Shown one piece after another: positions 19,954 to 30,500 of a stretch of DNA of 64,000 nucleotides. Made by a program: the position numbers and the translations under genes. Each line of letters starts with the position of its first letter. The first letter of the stretch is position 1. A model generated the notes under the pieces. It ran no database searches. It was not told the DNA's origin and was given only the letters and a program-made list of their open reading frames with translations. This DNA comes from Oikopleura dioica (taxonomy: Eukaryota > Chordata > Appendicularia > Copelata > Oikopleuridae), in contig OU015568.1 of assembly GCA_907165135.1 (NCBI GenBank), positions 2,984,501 through 3,048,500 of the forward strand, written 5' to 3'.

Positions 19954-21636
19954 TCAGATGGGCTCGAAAAGGGAAGGGGGTGTTAAATACTGAACTTGGG
20001 CTGGAACTCGGGGAAGGTCATTGATGAATTGACGCATACGGACGTTGAGTTTTATCGATTCCTCAAGCCGTGAGTTTCGATCTTTGAAGCAGCTTTCCAG
20101 CTTATCGAAGTCTTCCTTGAGCTTGGCGATGACTTGCTTTTGGCTCTTGTTTTCTTCGGCTAGTTCCATCAGTTTATGCTGGATCTCCATTTGTCGCTGT
20201 TTCGCTTTTTATTGGGGTCAGAAAAGAAATAATTCTTATGTAAAAATGCGTAAAAGAAATTGTAATTTTACAACTTTAGTTGTTCTATTCATAATTTTTA
20301 TCGATTTTTGACTCCGATAACGGCTCTTTTTTACGATTTTTGCGACCGCAGAAATAATCCCAGCCTGACTTTTCCGTCAAACAACGATATAATTAAAAGT
20401 CAGCAAGTGACAAGTGTCAATTTATACGACCCGGACCTTTATCTCGCGATTTTCGAACGGCGATGTTGTTTCTTAGGCGCTTCTTCTTGTATTCGTTGCT
20501 TTCCCGGTCGTAGGCACGGGTGAGCTCGTTTTCTGATTCTGTTGATTTTCGTTTCCGGCCACGTTTTGAGCGCTTCTATTGAATAAGGGTTAATTATTGT
20601 TTATAAAAAAGGACTCTTACCTTCGTCAGCTCCTCAATGTCCACCGGCTCAGATTTTATCATGTTCGAAACCAGCTAAATACTCAGTTACAGGTCGGCAG
20701 CCTCTTTTTAACTCACCTCTTTGGTAGTATTGGAGAGCGATGGAACATAATCTTCATCTGAATCGACGCTGGAATTCCTACTCTTCGCATAACTGGAATG
20801 ATGAGACGAATTAGGAGGCATCCACAAATCTTGACCGTGCCCATTTGAATCCGGACTGGCTGGTGGCTCGGCTTTTATTTGCCGTTCTTCGTGCTCGGGA
20901 ACTTCTGAGATTTGCAGAGGAACTGGATTGGGAGTTTGATCCATCAAGTACATCTGAAACGGAAATAAGTCAATCAAAATATTTGCTGAACGCACCATGT
21001 GCTGCTCGATGGCACTTGATTCGCTGAGCTGGTTTCGATTCCGGTGATGGGACGATTGTGCTGGCATTTCTCCAGAACTCATTCGAAGGTTACTCAGTTG
21101 CTGAAAATCAAAGTTAGATACAAACAAATGAAGAGCAAATAAAATTTACCTGTGGAAGAGAGTGAGGAAAGAGCGTCTGGAGAAGAGTACTTGTGCTTTG
21201 TGGTCTTGGTGCTTCTGGCATGCTGTTTTTGCGCAGCTCGTTTGCTATGTGGCCGTAGAGGACAGATTGGGGAGCACTTGGGGAGGGGTTATTGCTAGAT
21301 AGCGTGCTGGGCGGAAGCTTTTCGTTGTTGGGGAAGAGTTCATCGAACAATTCATCGTTGCATAAATCTAAAAAAAGAAGATGATTGAAAAGAAGGATTT
21401 CCTGGAAGAAAATAATCTTCCCGGCATGTTCTATTTTAGCCCGAAATTCGAGCTCCGCGAAATCGAATTCCGCCGCCAGGGTCATGAACGGAGATCGGCA
21501 CTGTACCTAGATTTGAAGGGACGTGCGTCTGTTGGCGAGGCAGGCTGGTCAAGTTGATTGAGCTCGATTCGTTGAAAAATTGACTGTTGGAATCTTTGTT
21601 GTTGAATCTCTGGTAGCTCGAGTTGGGTGCTTCCAT
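19954..21636 (-). CDS. C/EBP-family bZIP transcription factor
   Basis: This is a nuclear DNA-binding factor. The basic region (K-K-R-L-R-N-N-I-A-V-R-K-S-R-D-K) is the C/EBP signature, and after a 260-nt intron the leucine-zipper exon follows (A-K-Q-R-Q-M-E-I-Q-H-K-L-M-E-L, then heptads to F-I-N-D-L-P). The N-terminal part is Ser/Asn/Pro-rich with an acidic box (C-N-D-E-L-F-D-E-L-F-P-N) that resembles the C/EBP activation motif, and a serine-rich D-S-D-E-D-Y stretch before the basic region. The ATG at 21636 (MEAPNSS) is chosen; an in-frame ATG at 21681 is also possible. An intron at 21506-21368 (139 nt) contains an open stretch reading L-A-A-E-F-D-F-A-E-L-E-F, so alternative splicing is possible. 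Confidence 0.85.
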
Positions 21637-21803
21637 TTTGAAAGTTTCTTTCTGAGCTTCTTTTTGGAAACTAAAATACATATTACATTTCCGCTCTAAG
21701 TTAGAGCCTCTAACAAGGAGATAAACCGGAAATCACCTATTTGCTTTTATCAATTAAAAAATTTCCCCAAAAATTATGTTTTCCTTTTTTTCAATGAAAA
21801 ACT

Positions 21804-21915
21804 GGGCTTGGTAACATGTGTAGAAAACCTGAGTTAGAGAAAAACCTGCGTTCGTCTCTATCAAAACAGCTTCTTTCAGAACCTGACTCAGATTTTTTTC
21901 ACAGGTTTTCGAGCC
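21804..21915 (+). repeat. Palindromic element (CCTGACTCAGG family)
   Basis: The left arm starts GGCTTGGTAACATGTGTAG and the right arm ends CACAGGTTTTCGAGCC; the inner arms carry AAAACCTGAGTTA and ACCTGACTCAGA. It is somewhat diverged. It lies just upstream of the C/EBP gene. Confidence 0.75.
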
Positions 21916-22760
21916 GACATTTCCCTATTTGCTTCTTTAAAAAGTACCGTATGATTTAATGAATGAATAAATAAAGAATTATCTTCGTACCGGAATTCTC
22001 GACGTTTCTCTTAATCTCAAAGCTCGAGACAATCTAAGGGTGGCGAGCTGAGCTCTTCTCGCCAAGTTGGAAGCAAAGAAGCGCCCCCTGACTTCAAGAT
22101 CTGGCGGACAAGCCTCAAGAAACAGCGTTCATTGGCTGATTTAACCCGTCTCGGCCAATGAGCGCTAGCGTTTTGGTTTGGCTTGGTGAAGCCAGTCCGC
22201 CCCGGATGATCTGGTCTTTTTCAGAGTCCGTGACCCTTAACCCTCGCGCGAACGCGAGCAAATAGATTGCCCAAAACAATGGCCCGATATTTGCCGACTA
22301 TGACCGCACCTTTAGTTTGTAAGCCATTTTCAGCCAAAACAGGATATTTACTGATGAGAAAAATCCCTGGCCCGAGGGTTGGACCAACCGAGGGCAAAAT
22401 GCTGATATAAGCGTTTTGGCGAGGCGACGGTCCGTCATTCCGAATGGTCCAAAAGAATGCATAGGAGCCAGTGTCTTTTCTTTAATGTAAGTACAGGATG
22501 GGTTATCATCTGGAATACTGCATTCCCGGTGCCCTAAATTGAGAAGTCAATGTTGTGGAGTCGGAATTGTTGTTTTTAAAAACAGAAAAAACGTTGTTTT
22601 GAGTCAACAATGTTAACTCGCTGACAAAAAGTAGGGCACCGGATTATTCCTTCCGAATATCTTATTCATAATTCTTGTTATTCAAAATTGTCGAAGTTCT
22701 TGATCTACGCTTTTCTACAGTATTTTACTGAGTTTTCCCACTATCAACACACTTGAATGG
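21916..22760. promoter_or_regulatory. Upstream region of the C/EBP gene with paired CCAAT boxes
   Basis: Two CCAAT boxes face each other (CATTGG near 22132 and GGCCAATGAG near 22154). Near 22082 a GCGCCCCCTGAC sequence matches the core of a CTCF-type site on the other strand. The base composition is richer in G+C than the flanks. No open frame has family support. The regulatory role is inference from position. Confidence 0.4.
22526..22642 (+). repeat. Short inverted-repeat element
   Basis: CCGGTGCCCTA at the left end and TAGGGCACCGG at the right end are perfect inverses 117 bp apart overall; a shorter inner pair (TCAATGTTG / CAACAATGTT) lies between them. No second copy was seen in this window. 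Confidence 0.55.
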
Positions 22761-22944
22761 CGTGAGTATTGTGTTCAAGCCACAATTTTGAGCGATGTGT
22801 GTTACTTTCGTTTTCAATATTTATTCTCCGTCTTTATCGAATAGCGAAAAGACGTCAATTTGTGAACTGGAGTTCGAGTTGCTATTTGAACAGGCGGGAG
22901 AGTATAATATTCATTCCGGTAGGAGAAAATATTCTTCTTGGGGA

Positions 22945-23807
22945 ACAGAGTTCGAAATTTCCCGCGCCGCATGCTCCCGCGAGCCCCCGCGGGAGCGGGG
23001 GGAGCAAAATTTCTCCCGCGCCCCCCGCTCCCCCAAGATATTTGGATATTCTTTCCCCCTCCCCCCCGCTCCCTCGAGATTTTCTCGTGATCTTTCCCCC
23101 TCCCCCCCGCTCCCGCCGTAAATTGTTCTTTCCCGCCTTCTTCCCGCCCCTTCCCGCGCCGCGAAAACTCAAAAATGCTCCCGCGGGGCTGCGGGAGCAG
23201 CGGGGAAATAGGTTTTTAAATTTAAGGGGCTTGACGGCCCTTCGGGCCGTTTCAGCCCCGTTCCTTGGTTTTCAAATTTAAGGGGCTTGACAAAGGCCGG
23301 GGAAGTCTTAGTTGATCAATCTTAGTTTCGTCCCCAACCCCACCCACCACCATTCAATGTGAAAGACGTCAAAGTAATATTGTTCATGTTCTTAGCTTTG
23401 TTATGGTTTTTATTAATTTTTTTCAATTTTATTTCTCAATCGTCGAATTATCTTAGGGGCCTGACTCAGGCTTCTTCCTTAGTGAAGACCTTTTTAAACC
23501 AGCCCTCACGTTGATTTTTCTTTCCCGCGGGCTCCCGCGGGAGCAAAAGAGAGGGGGAATCTTTCCCGCGCCCCCGCTCCCGCGCAAATTTTCAGGCCTT
23601 TTTCCCGCGCCGCCCTCTCCCGCGCAAAATTTTTAGACCTCCTCCCCGCCCCCGCTCCCGCGCAAAATTTTTGGACTTGCTCCCGCTCCCCCGCTCCCGC
23701 AAAAATTTTCGACCTTGCTCCCGCTCCCCCGCCCCCGCGAAAAATTTCAGTCATAGTTCCCGCTCCCCCCCGCACCCGCAAAAGTTCGCGGGAATTTCGA
23801 ACTCTGT
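22945..23807 (+). mobile_element. GC-rich transposon-like element with terminal inverted repeats and C-rich minisatellites
   Basis: The 863-bp segment starts ACAGAGTTCGAAATTTCCCG and ends CGGGAATTTCGAACTCTGT. It is flanked on both sides by TGGGGA (22939-22944 and 23808-23813), a 6-bp target duplication. Inside are two arrays of a degenerate repeat of about 38-40 bp built from CCCGCTCCC, CCCCGCGC and AAAATTTT blocks (about 22965-23160 and 23520-23785), with short GC palindromes (GCTCCCGCGGGAGC) at array edges. The + strand is strongly C-rich, so the - strand is rich in G runs. Between the arrays is an AT-richer core with a direct repeat of AAATTTAAGGGGCTTGAC (about 23216 and 23273). Open frames across it encode only Gly/Ala/Arg or Pro/Arg repeats and are not credible genes. 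Confidence 0.85.
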
Positions 23808-25213
23808 TGGGGAAATCAACAAGGAGAACGGGTAGATTTTATGCGGGGCAAATTTCATCGCAATTTTTTTACATAATTAGCGATGAAATTTTTATCGGAA
23901 GACAAACTTCTCTGAAATTTGAGATCTACAAGGGTCGACAGGGTCGGATGGTGAGTTATTGTTGGTTTATTGGTAAGATAGTGTCTGCCCCCTTGAAATC
24001 TGACCGAGAATCTGGCCTTGGATTTTTGTTTCTCGATCTGGTCGGTGGTCCGTTATGAGTCGGTTCGGGTCCAGTAATCCACCGATCGATCCAAAAATTG
24101 ACCATCGACCGATTTTATGGAAAACTTACTTGACAGGATTAAAAGCTCCTCCATCCAAGAAAGTGTCATATTGCCGTTGTAAAAGGCTTATCCTTGCGCC
24201 TGAAAAACAAAACAAGACTCTCTCTTTCTTTCTGAAAGTGATCTCCCGCGAAGCTTTTCAGAATTAAAAACGAGTAGATTCGTAGACTCGCAAAGTCTGA
24301 AACGTGGACTTAGCACCATCGCACTCAATCACTGTTCCCCGGCGACCCCCTCTACCGCTCTAGAAGTTGAAAATATTATTTTAGTGGCGCAATTTGAAAT
24401 TGAGAAATTGTGTTGACGAAAATGAAAATTGATTGAAGATATGTACGGAATCGGGTTCATTACACGAGGAAGTTTTAATGATTAAACGCGTAAATAATAA
24501 AACAAATTCGAATTGAGCCTCTTTCAAATTAATTATGAGACTAGTTCGGTCTCAAATTTGAGGAAACTAGAGGAAAGAAATGCGATTTTTGGCTTTTTCT
24601 TTTACCTTTTGGGCTCATTTGCCATGCCTACCGACTGAAAAAGGGTTGAAACTTGATCTTTAGCCATAAATTCAGGCTCGAAAACCTGTGTAGAAACCTG
24701 AGTCAGGGTCTTGGATAAGCTTTGAGATATGGCAGCGACGATCTTTCAAGACCCTGACTCTGGTTTCTTCACAGGTTTTGAGTCCAAGGCTTGGACTCCA
24801 AGCTTTCACCCGAGAACCTATTAACCCTGAAGAAGTGACTATCCAGTCTTTGCTTACAAAGGACTTTGTTCTCTGATCAAGCAGGACATTTCCTTGAATG
24901 AGTTTCGACGAGAATTACTATCGGAGAAAATTAAGAAGCTTAAAAGCATTTCGGTTATTCGCATGTGATACAATGAGAAATTTAATAAACGCAAAGAAGG
25001 AAAATATTATGTAAGAGCACAGGAGTTATGGTTGTTTTTTGGCTTAGACCCGGCAGAGAAAATTGTCTAAAGAAAGTCAAATAAAAATATTGATAGACAC
25101 GAGTATTTTTGATTTTAAAAGTTTATTTTCAATGCTCAGTTTAGTCTTAAAATTTCATCAGTAAAGAAGATTGTTTGGCGGGGCAGAACTTTTGATGTTT
25201 TTCAATTTTTCTT
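23808..25213. other. Gene-poor stretch
   Basis: No coding region is supported. There is a short inverted pair (AAATTTCATCGC near 23850 and GCGATGAAATTT near 23880) and one palindromic element copy listed separately. Open frames at 23807-24267 show no motif. Confidence 0.4.
24675..24785 (+). repeat. Palindromic element (CCTGACTCAGG family)
   Basis: The left arm GGCTCGAAAACCTGTGTAGA continues AACCTGAGTCAGGGTCTTG. The right arm CAAGACCCTGACTCTGGTTT continues CTTCACAGGTTTTGAGTCC. It has long near-perfect arms with a loop of about 30 nt, and is one of the best-preserved copies. Confidence 0.85.
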
Positions 25214-25770
25214 TCATGAATGAAAGGTCTCCCTTAACCAATACGGTATTGGGTAAACAGTCATTTTGACGGTATTAATATTCCGGAAAACATTCCTAAC
25301 TCTAGTCAACGGATCGTGAAACTGCTTCTTGAGATCTTGAACATTCAAATAATCGTCTGAAATCGACGGGGCATCCGAGTTACTGTCATTTGGATGATCA
25401 CCGATGAAGAAACCGTCGACCGAGGGCGATTTTCCAATCATTGGTTTTGTCTCGTCGTCTGATGATAATTGTGGACTCTCTCCTGCATCGCCAAGCATCT
25501 TCAAAACACGATTTCTTTTTTGTTCGAGAAACGAGTACTTACAGGAAAAACGTAGTACATTGATTGTTTGGCCATGTGTTGAAGAAATGGGAAGGATTCT
25601 TTTCGGTCTTTTGTATAAACTTCATCCTGAAAACTCACTATGATAAACACCATAATATGGTTGCATTTGGCAGAAAAAACTAATCTAATGTTTTCAAAAA
25701 TGTGGTCAAAGTTATCAAATTCGAAAATTTTCCATATTGACGACCCCGTCTCTAAGGCTATCTTTAGCAT
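25214..25770 (-). CDS. Hypothetical protein, Ser/Asp-rich
   Basis: I do not recognise it. Two exons are inferred: a first from an ATG at 25770 (MLKIALETGSSIW, with a hydrophobic stretch CNHIMVFIIVSF) to a GTAAGT donor near 25540, and a second starting M-L-G-D-A-G-E-S-P-Q-L-S-S-D-D-E and ending near 25214. The second part is polar, with D-S-N-S-D-A-P-S-I-S-D-D-Y, and could be a cytoplasmic tail. It may belong to the same gene as the minus-strand exons immediately upstream. Confidence 0.35.
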
Positions 25771-25920
25771 GTTGATATTTCTAGAAAACTAATTTTTCAT
25801 AAAAATTGAAAACCGTAACAACACTATTTTCTCAAAGATCATAATTTTTATTAAAAAAAAATTATTGATGGAATTTTAAAAGTTAAAAATGTATGGTTGT
25901 CACCACTCCCAAATTGAAAG

Positions 25921-26139
25921 TTAATAACCGATAAAGCCGAAATTAAATACGAAAGTGTGAACCTGATACAGTGAGATCTCCTCCTCTTCATGACTCTTCC
26001 TCATCACATTTTTCATGTGCCACCAGGCAAAATGAACCAAAATCATGCTCATCAACAGGGCAATCACTGAAACTTCCATGTACCAGTCAAAATTGCTCAT
26101 CTTGCTTTTGTACGTCATATTTACAAAGTCCGTCTCCAT
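25921..26139 (-). CDS. Small single-pass membrane protein
   Basis: A 72-residue frame from ATG at 26139 has an N-terminal N-M-T glycosylation sequon, one membrane segment (MEVSVIALLMSMILVHFAWW), a basic stop-transfer region (HMKNVMRKSH) and an acidic tail (E-E-E-E-I). The layout, Nout/Cin single-pass with a charged juxtamembrane region, resembles channel accessory peptides of the KCNE type, but there is no specific motif that proves this. It could also be one exon of a larger gene with the neighbouring frames. Confidence 0.35.
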   Translation of the reverse strand: METDFVNMTYKSKMSNFDWYMEVSVIALLMSMILVHFAWWHMKNVMRKSHEEEEISLYQVHTFVFNFGFIGY

Positions 26140-26349
26140 CGTTTCTCTCGGGAATGAATGTTTTTTCTTCGTTCGTGGTTGAGTTTTTTGTTAGGAGACG
26201 TGCTAATCTTCTGTGTCTTAGGCTCGACATTTACGCACAAAAGAAGGAAGACAAGGAAGGATGGAGAAATAAATAATTAAAACATGGTTTTTTTGTTTGC
26301 TAAAAATAAAAAGGTTTATTTATAAAAAAATATCAGGAATGAGGATTCA

Positions 26350-27244
26350 CTAAAAATAAACTTCTTTTATGTCCGTCATTCGCGCAGAAACCCGACAAGA
26401 TTGCTCTGGACAGACTGGATTGCGATTAAGAGTGTTTCTTTCAGTTATTGATAATCTTTGCAATATAAAGATTACTAAGAAAAATAGGAATAACTTTCCT
26501 AAGACATTTGTAGCAAAAAAACATGACCACAATTTGCCATTGCTCGATAACGATCTTGCGTTGGATCTCTTCGTTGTTGAAAATCAAAAGGATCAGAACA
26601 AATTCGGCATACAAGCCCGTATAAAGAAGTTATTGAGTTCCCTCTTTGCTGGCGAATAGGGGCATCGATTGGAGTAATTCCCTTGTCTTTCCAGAAGTTA
26701 GCTATTTTTTCGTCAATTTTCTGAAGCAAAATATCAATGCATTAGAAATTCAGAAGCTTGATACTTTTTCATCATCCATCGTCTTCAAAACAATCATAAA
26801 CATAAGGGACACAAATACTTAGAGAATAAGGTAGCCAAACAATCCCCAGAAGGCGGTCATAGAATTGAATGTATTAACTGCTGCGCATACAATTATAAGT
26901 CTTTTAGGTTTTTCGTAATCTCTCTGATATGTCTCATTACTCTCTTGAATCAAGATTTTTATAACTTATAACGAAAACTTCCATAAGAGCATGAATTGAA
27001 CAAACAAATAACGCGATGGAGAAAAGAGACCATTTCGTCTCATTAAAGAAAGAATCATCACTTCTTTTTTCGTACCACCAATCAGTTCTTGCAAGTATAA
27101 ACCTTGATTGAGATCAATTTTATTGAAAAAAATACATTCATTTTCATAATTATCATTTTCAATTTTTGAACTCTCGCAGATGAAAGTCCAAGGAAGATTC
27201 AGAAATCCTAATAAAATACCTAAATAATGTAGGGACTTTCCCAT
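26350..27244 (-). CDS. Probable multi-pass membrane protein, exon model unresolved
   Basis: The frame from ATG at 27244 (MGKSLHYLGILLGFLNLPW) looks like a signal peptide or first membrane segment. Downstream blocks on the same strand encode W-W-Y-E-K-R-S-D-D then SLFSIALFVCSIHALMEVF, a second hydrophobic block (TAFWGLFGYLIL), a third (FVSLMFMIVL) and a last one (LGKLFLFFLVIFIL) followed by a polar tail ending K-E-V-Y-F. Frames change between blocks, and one TAA (near 26819) lies between two hydrophobic blocks, so introns there are assumed, not shown. No family was recognised. Confidence 0.35.
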
Positions 27245-27509
27245 TTCTCTAATATTTTGTTAAAATTGCGAAGACGTATCAGAAAAATAGCAAATCTTAC
27301 GCTCATTGCTATGGAGAACAAATTGTTCTGAACAATTTTATAGATGTCAACTTGAAGTATACGTAGACGTATATACGGTATAAGAATAAATCTCGAATAC
27401 TTTTTGTAATTCATAATTTTTCAAAGTACGTCTTTTGTTTATTTTCATTTGAAGAATTGTACAGGTTCAATATTATATCTTTTCTTTCTCAAAATACAGT
27501 ATGTTCAAA

Positions 27510-30500
27510 TTAAATATTTACAGGTTCCGACGGATGCAAAATGCTTTCACTCTTGTGATGATGAATTTTCTCCAAATTTCTCACAGGCGAATTTCGCTCA
27601 GAATCCGAGCTATTCTGCGCGGTATGGACTCCCGAGTCTTCTCGTTTTCTTTCTCGTTCGCGCTGCGAGTTGTTTGAATTATTCGAAAGTTCCTCGCTCC
27701 AGGTTTGGCAAGAGTCTTGGCGGAAATGCTGAATCGTAGCCGGTCGGTATTGATCAATTGGGTGGTTTTCTGGCGGTCCAATTTCGGAGTAGATTCGTTC
27801 CGAGGAGAGATAAGCCCGTGGTTTGGCATAGTTTGGATTGGTCAAGTTGTGGACAACTGGAATATAGCGAAATTCAGCCAATGAGGCCCGATTATCGGCG
27901 ATTAACCAGCTTTGCTCTGGAGTAGCTCCCATGTGTCCAGTTTTACAGCTTTCCATTGTTCCGCCCTCTTTACGGTTTCTTGGGCCGAATCGGCGGGACC
28001 ACCAGAGGAAGGGATTGCTGACATCTTCTGCGGAAGGTATGAAGGCAATGACCAGCATGACAGTTTTCGTCATGAAGATGAAGCAGGCGGTCCATTCGAC
28101 GGTTTTTGAGGAAGGCTGGCCGAAGGAGACAACAACGACAACTAGAAAAAAATAAGACTTTTGCTTTCTCGATTTGCTTTTTACCTGTTGACATCAAAGT
28201 CATAACAAGAAAAGGCAGCATCTTCGCCGCAACGACCCGAACTGGTGAGTCAACACAAAGTGATTGCAAAAACCAAGACATTGAAATCAACGAAGAGACC
28301 AGGACGGGCAAAATGAGTGAGATTGTCCAAGTCCAACCGAGATGAAGCCAGCCAGAGGTATTTTGAGGGCCGAAGATTATGAAGGCAGCATAGGTTCCAA
28401 CGACGAGAATTAAGGAGGTCACAGCGGCTAGGCAAAGATATCGTTCAACGTGAAAATTTGGCGATGAAACGGGCTAAAATCTTGGGTTAAAGAGGTAGAG
28501 AAAGGATCTGGTTACCTTGGTTCGCTGACGAAGAGAGTGAGAAATGCCAAGCAGGAACATAAACTCGAGAATGACGAAGAAGGAGAAAGCTGTATCACGG
28601 AAAATTGTGGTGTTGATTGAAACCATGCCGTAGTCGGGCGTGAGAATCAAGCTCAAATCGCAGAACAGTACCGATAGAACTGTAAGCAATCTGAGAATCC
28701 CGGGGTAAAGGAGATTCTCGACTCTAGAAATTTCATGAAAAAGGCTTGATAATATTGATTTTTACCTTGAAATAGCGATGATAAAGAGCAAAACACTGAC
28801 AATAATCGTCGAGAACAGTGTCGCGATGTAAAAGGCACTAAAAAGCGGGCTCTGGCTTTGCTCCTCGATTCTGATGAACATCGCTTGTGGGCACAAGTCG
28901 CAGAAGACACAAGCAGTCCACTCTTCCTGAATGAGGACTTCGCATTTGGCGCCTGCTGATAAGTTGCCGCGGTCGGTGGAATCGAATTGCCGGTAAATCT
29001 GCTCTCCGCAGCGCTGAGGACTGATTTCGAGGAGAGAAGATGATGAAAAGGCAAGGTACAGAAATTGTTCGGAATTGAGGAGTGAGCGGCAGTGGAGCTC
29101 TTCGAAGAGATTCAAGGCGGAGTCGGAGATGTCCTGTTTGCTTGAAGTCATCACTTGAGCGACTTCTTTGACCAGTTTTGTGGCAGCGGCTTTTTGAAGA
29201 GACGGGATTTCAGCTTGGACGCGTTGGAGAACCAAGGAATGGTTATTTCCTCGCCAGAGCGATTCGATCTCGTCGGACCAAGGGTAAGTTTTTTGGATTT
29301 CTTTTTGAATCTCGCGACATTCGGAGAAATCAGGGCCATCTAATGACCAAGTTCCACGATCACACCAGTACGTAGCCGAGCCTGATCCATTAGGACAGGG
29401 GACGGAGGCGAGAGTAAGCTGTTCGGTTTCAGGGAAGGAGTAGGATGAGATGACGGTATCGGGGCAGAACTTGCTTGTGCTGCTGTATGAAGATTTGGGG
29501 TCATCTAAATTTAGGTTTATTGTAAGAGTAATTGATGTTATTTATGTGTCTAGACTGAAATTTTAGAGGAGGCTGCTGTTAGTTTTTATGAACGCGATTC
29601 AGGTGTATATCAAATAAAAAATCATAGTTGGAGTAATACTTCTGGTAGTTCTGGTTCTTATTTCGTCAATTTTCTCGAGAAATTGTGAAGAAACGTTAAA
29701 CTGTCCCGAGATTAGTATCAACAAATCGCAGCTCTAGAATGTATCATTTCTACATTTAAGGCTCAAATTTTGAGTAGATTGACATGTGAGTTCTTAGACC
29801 ACATGAGATTTGTTTGGCTTAGTGCCGCACTCATTTTTAGCATGTTACGATCTTCGAAAGTTTTTTTTCGAATTTTTACCTAAAGTGATGAGTTCTTCAG
29901 TAGTCATTTTTTCTGTTGTCGACTTCGTCGATTTCGTTGTGGTCGTTGTTGTGGTTGTAGTCGTGGTTGTAGTGGTAATAGAATCGGAGAATTCAAGCTC
30001 GATTTTGCGGATCATCTGGCCATCGGACATTGATAGGCTCCCGCTTGGATTGTAAGAAACTAATCCACTGATGTCAAAAACCGCTGACTCATCGAAATCC
30101 AAAAGTTCTGTCGTTTTGAAATTTACTGCTCCGGTCAATTTGCCATTTTTGAGAACATAGAGGACATCTCCAATGATCAGCGTAGTAGGCTGATCCTCTG
30201 TTTTGCGCTTTCGGGAAGAATTCAAATTGACCTCCCAGCGATCGGAAATGCGCAGCTTTCCTTCAGTGGAGAATTGGAGAATGCGGAAGCGACTCTCAGA
30301 ACGCCCAAGCCGGATGACCCCGAAGAGGCCTGTTTCGGATGTCATCAGGTCCAGGGATGGATTGAAGAGGTCTGAGGAGGAGGAGATTTCTTCGGAGAGA
30401 TCGATGGTGTCAACCTGAATGATAAATTCTAAGTAATCTAAAGAGATAATTGATAAGTAATAATGATAAGGTAATGAGTGAAGTTTGACTACAATTGACA

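Noticed and set aside
22769-23781. Open frames encoding Pro/Arg or Gly/Ala repeats
   Set aside because: They are translations of the C-rich minisatellite arrays inside the transposon-like element.
25921-26139. Assignment of the small membrane protein to the KCNE family
   Set aside because: Topology fits, but no diagnostic KCNE residues were evident.
29810-30055. Plus-strand frame rich in Val
   Set aside because: It is the antisense of the poly-Thr linker of the latrophilin-type receptor.
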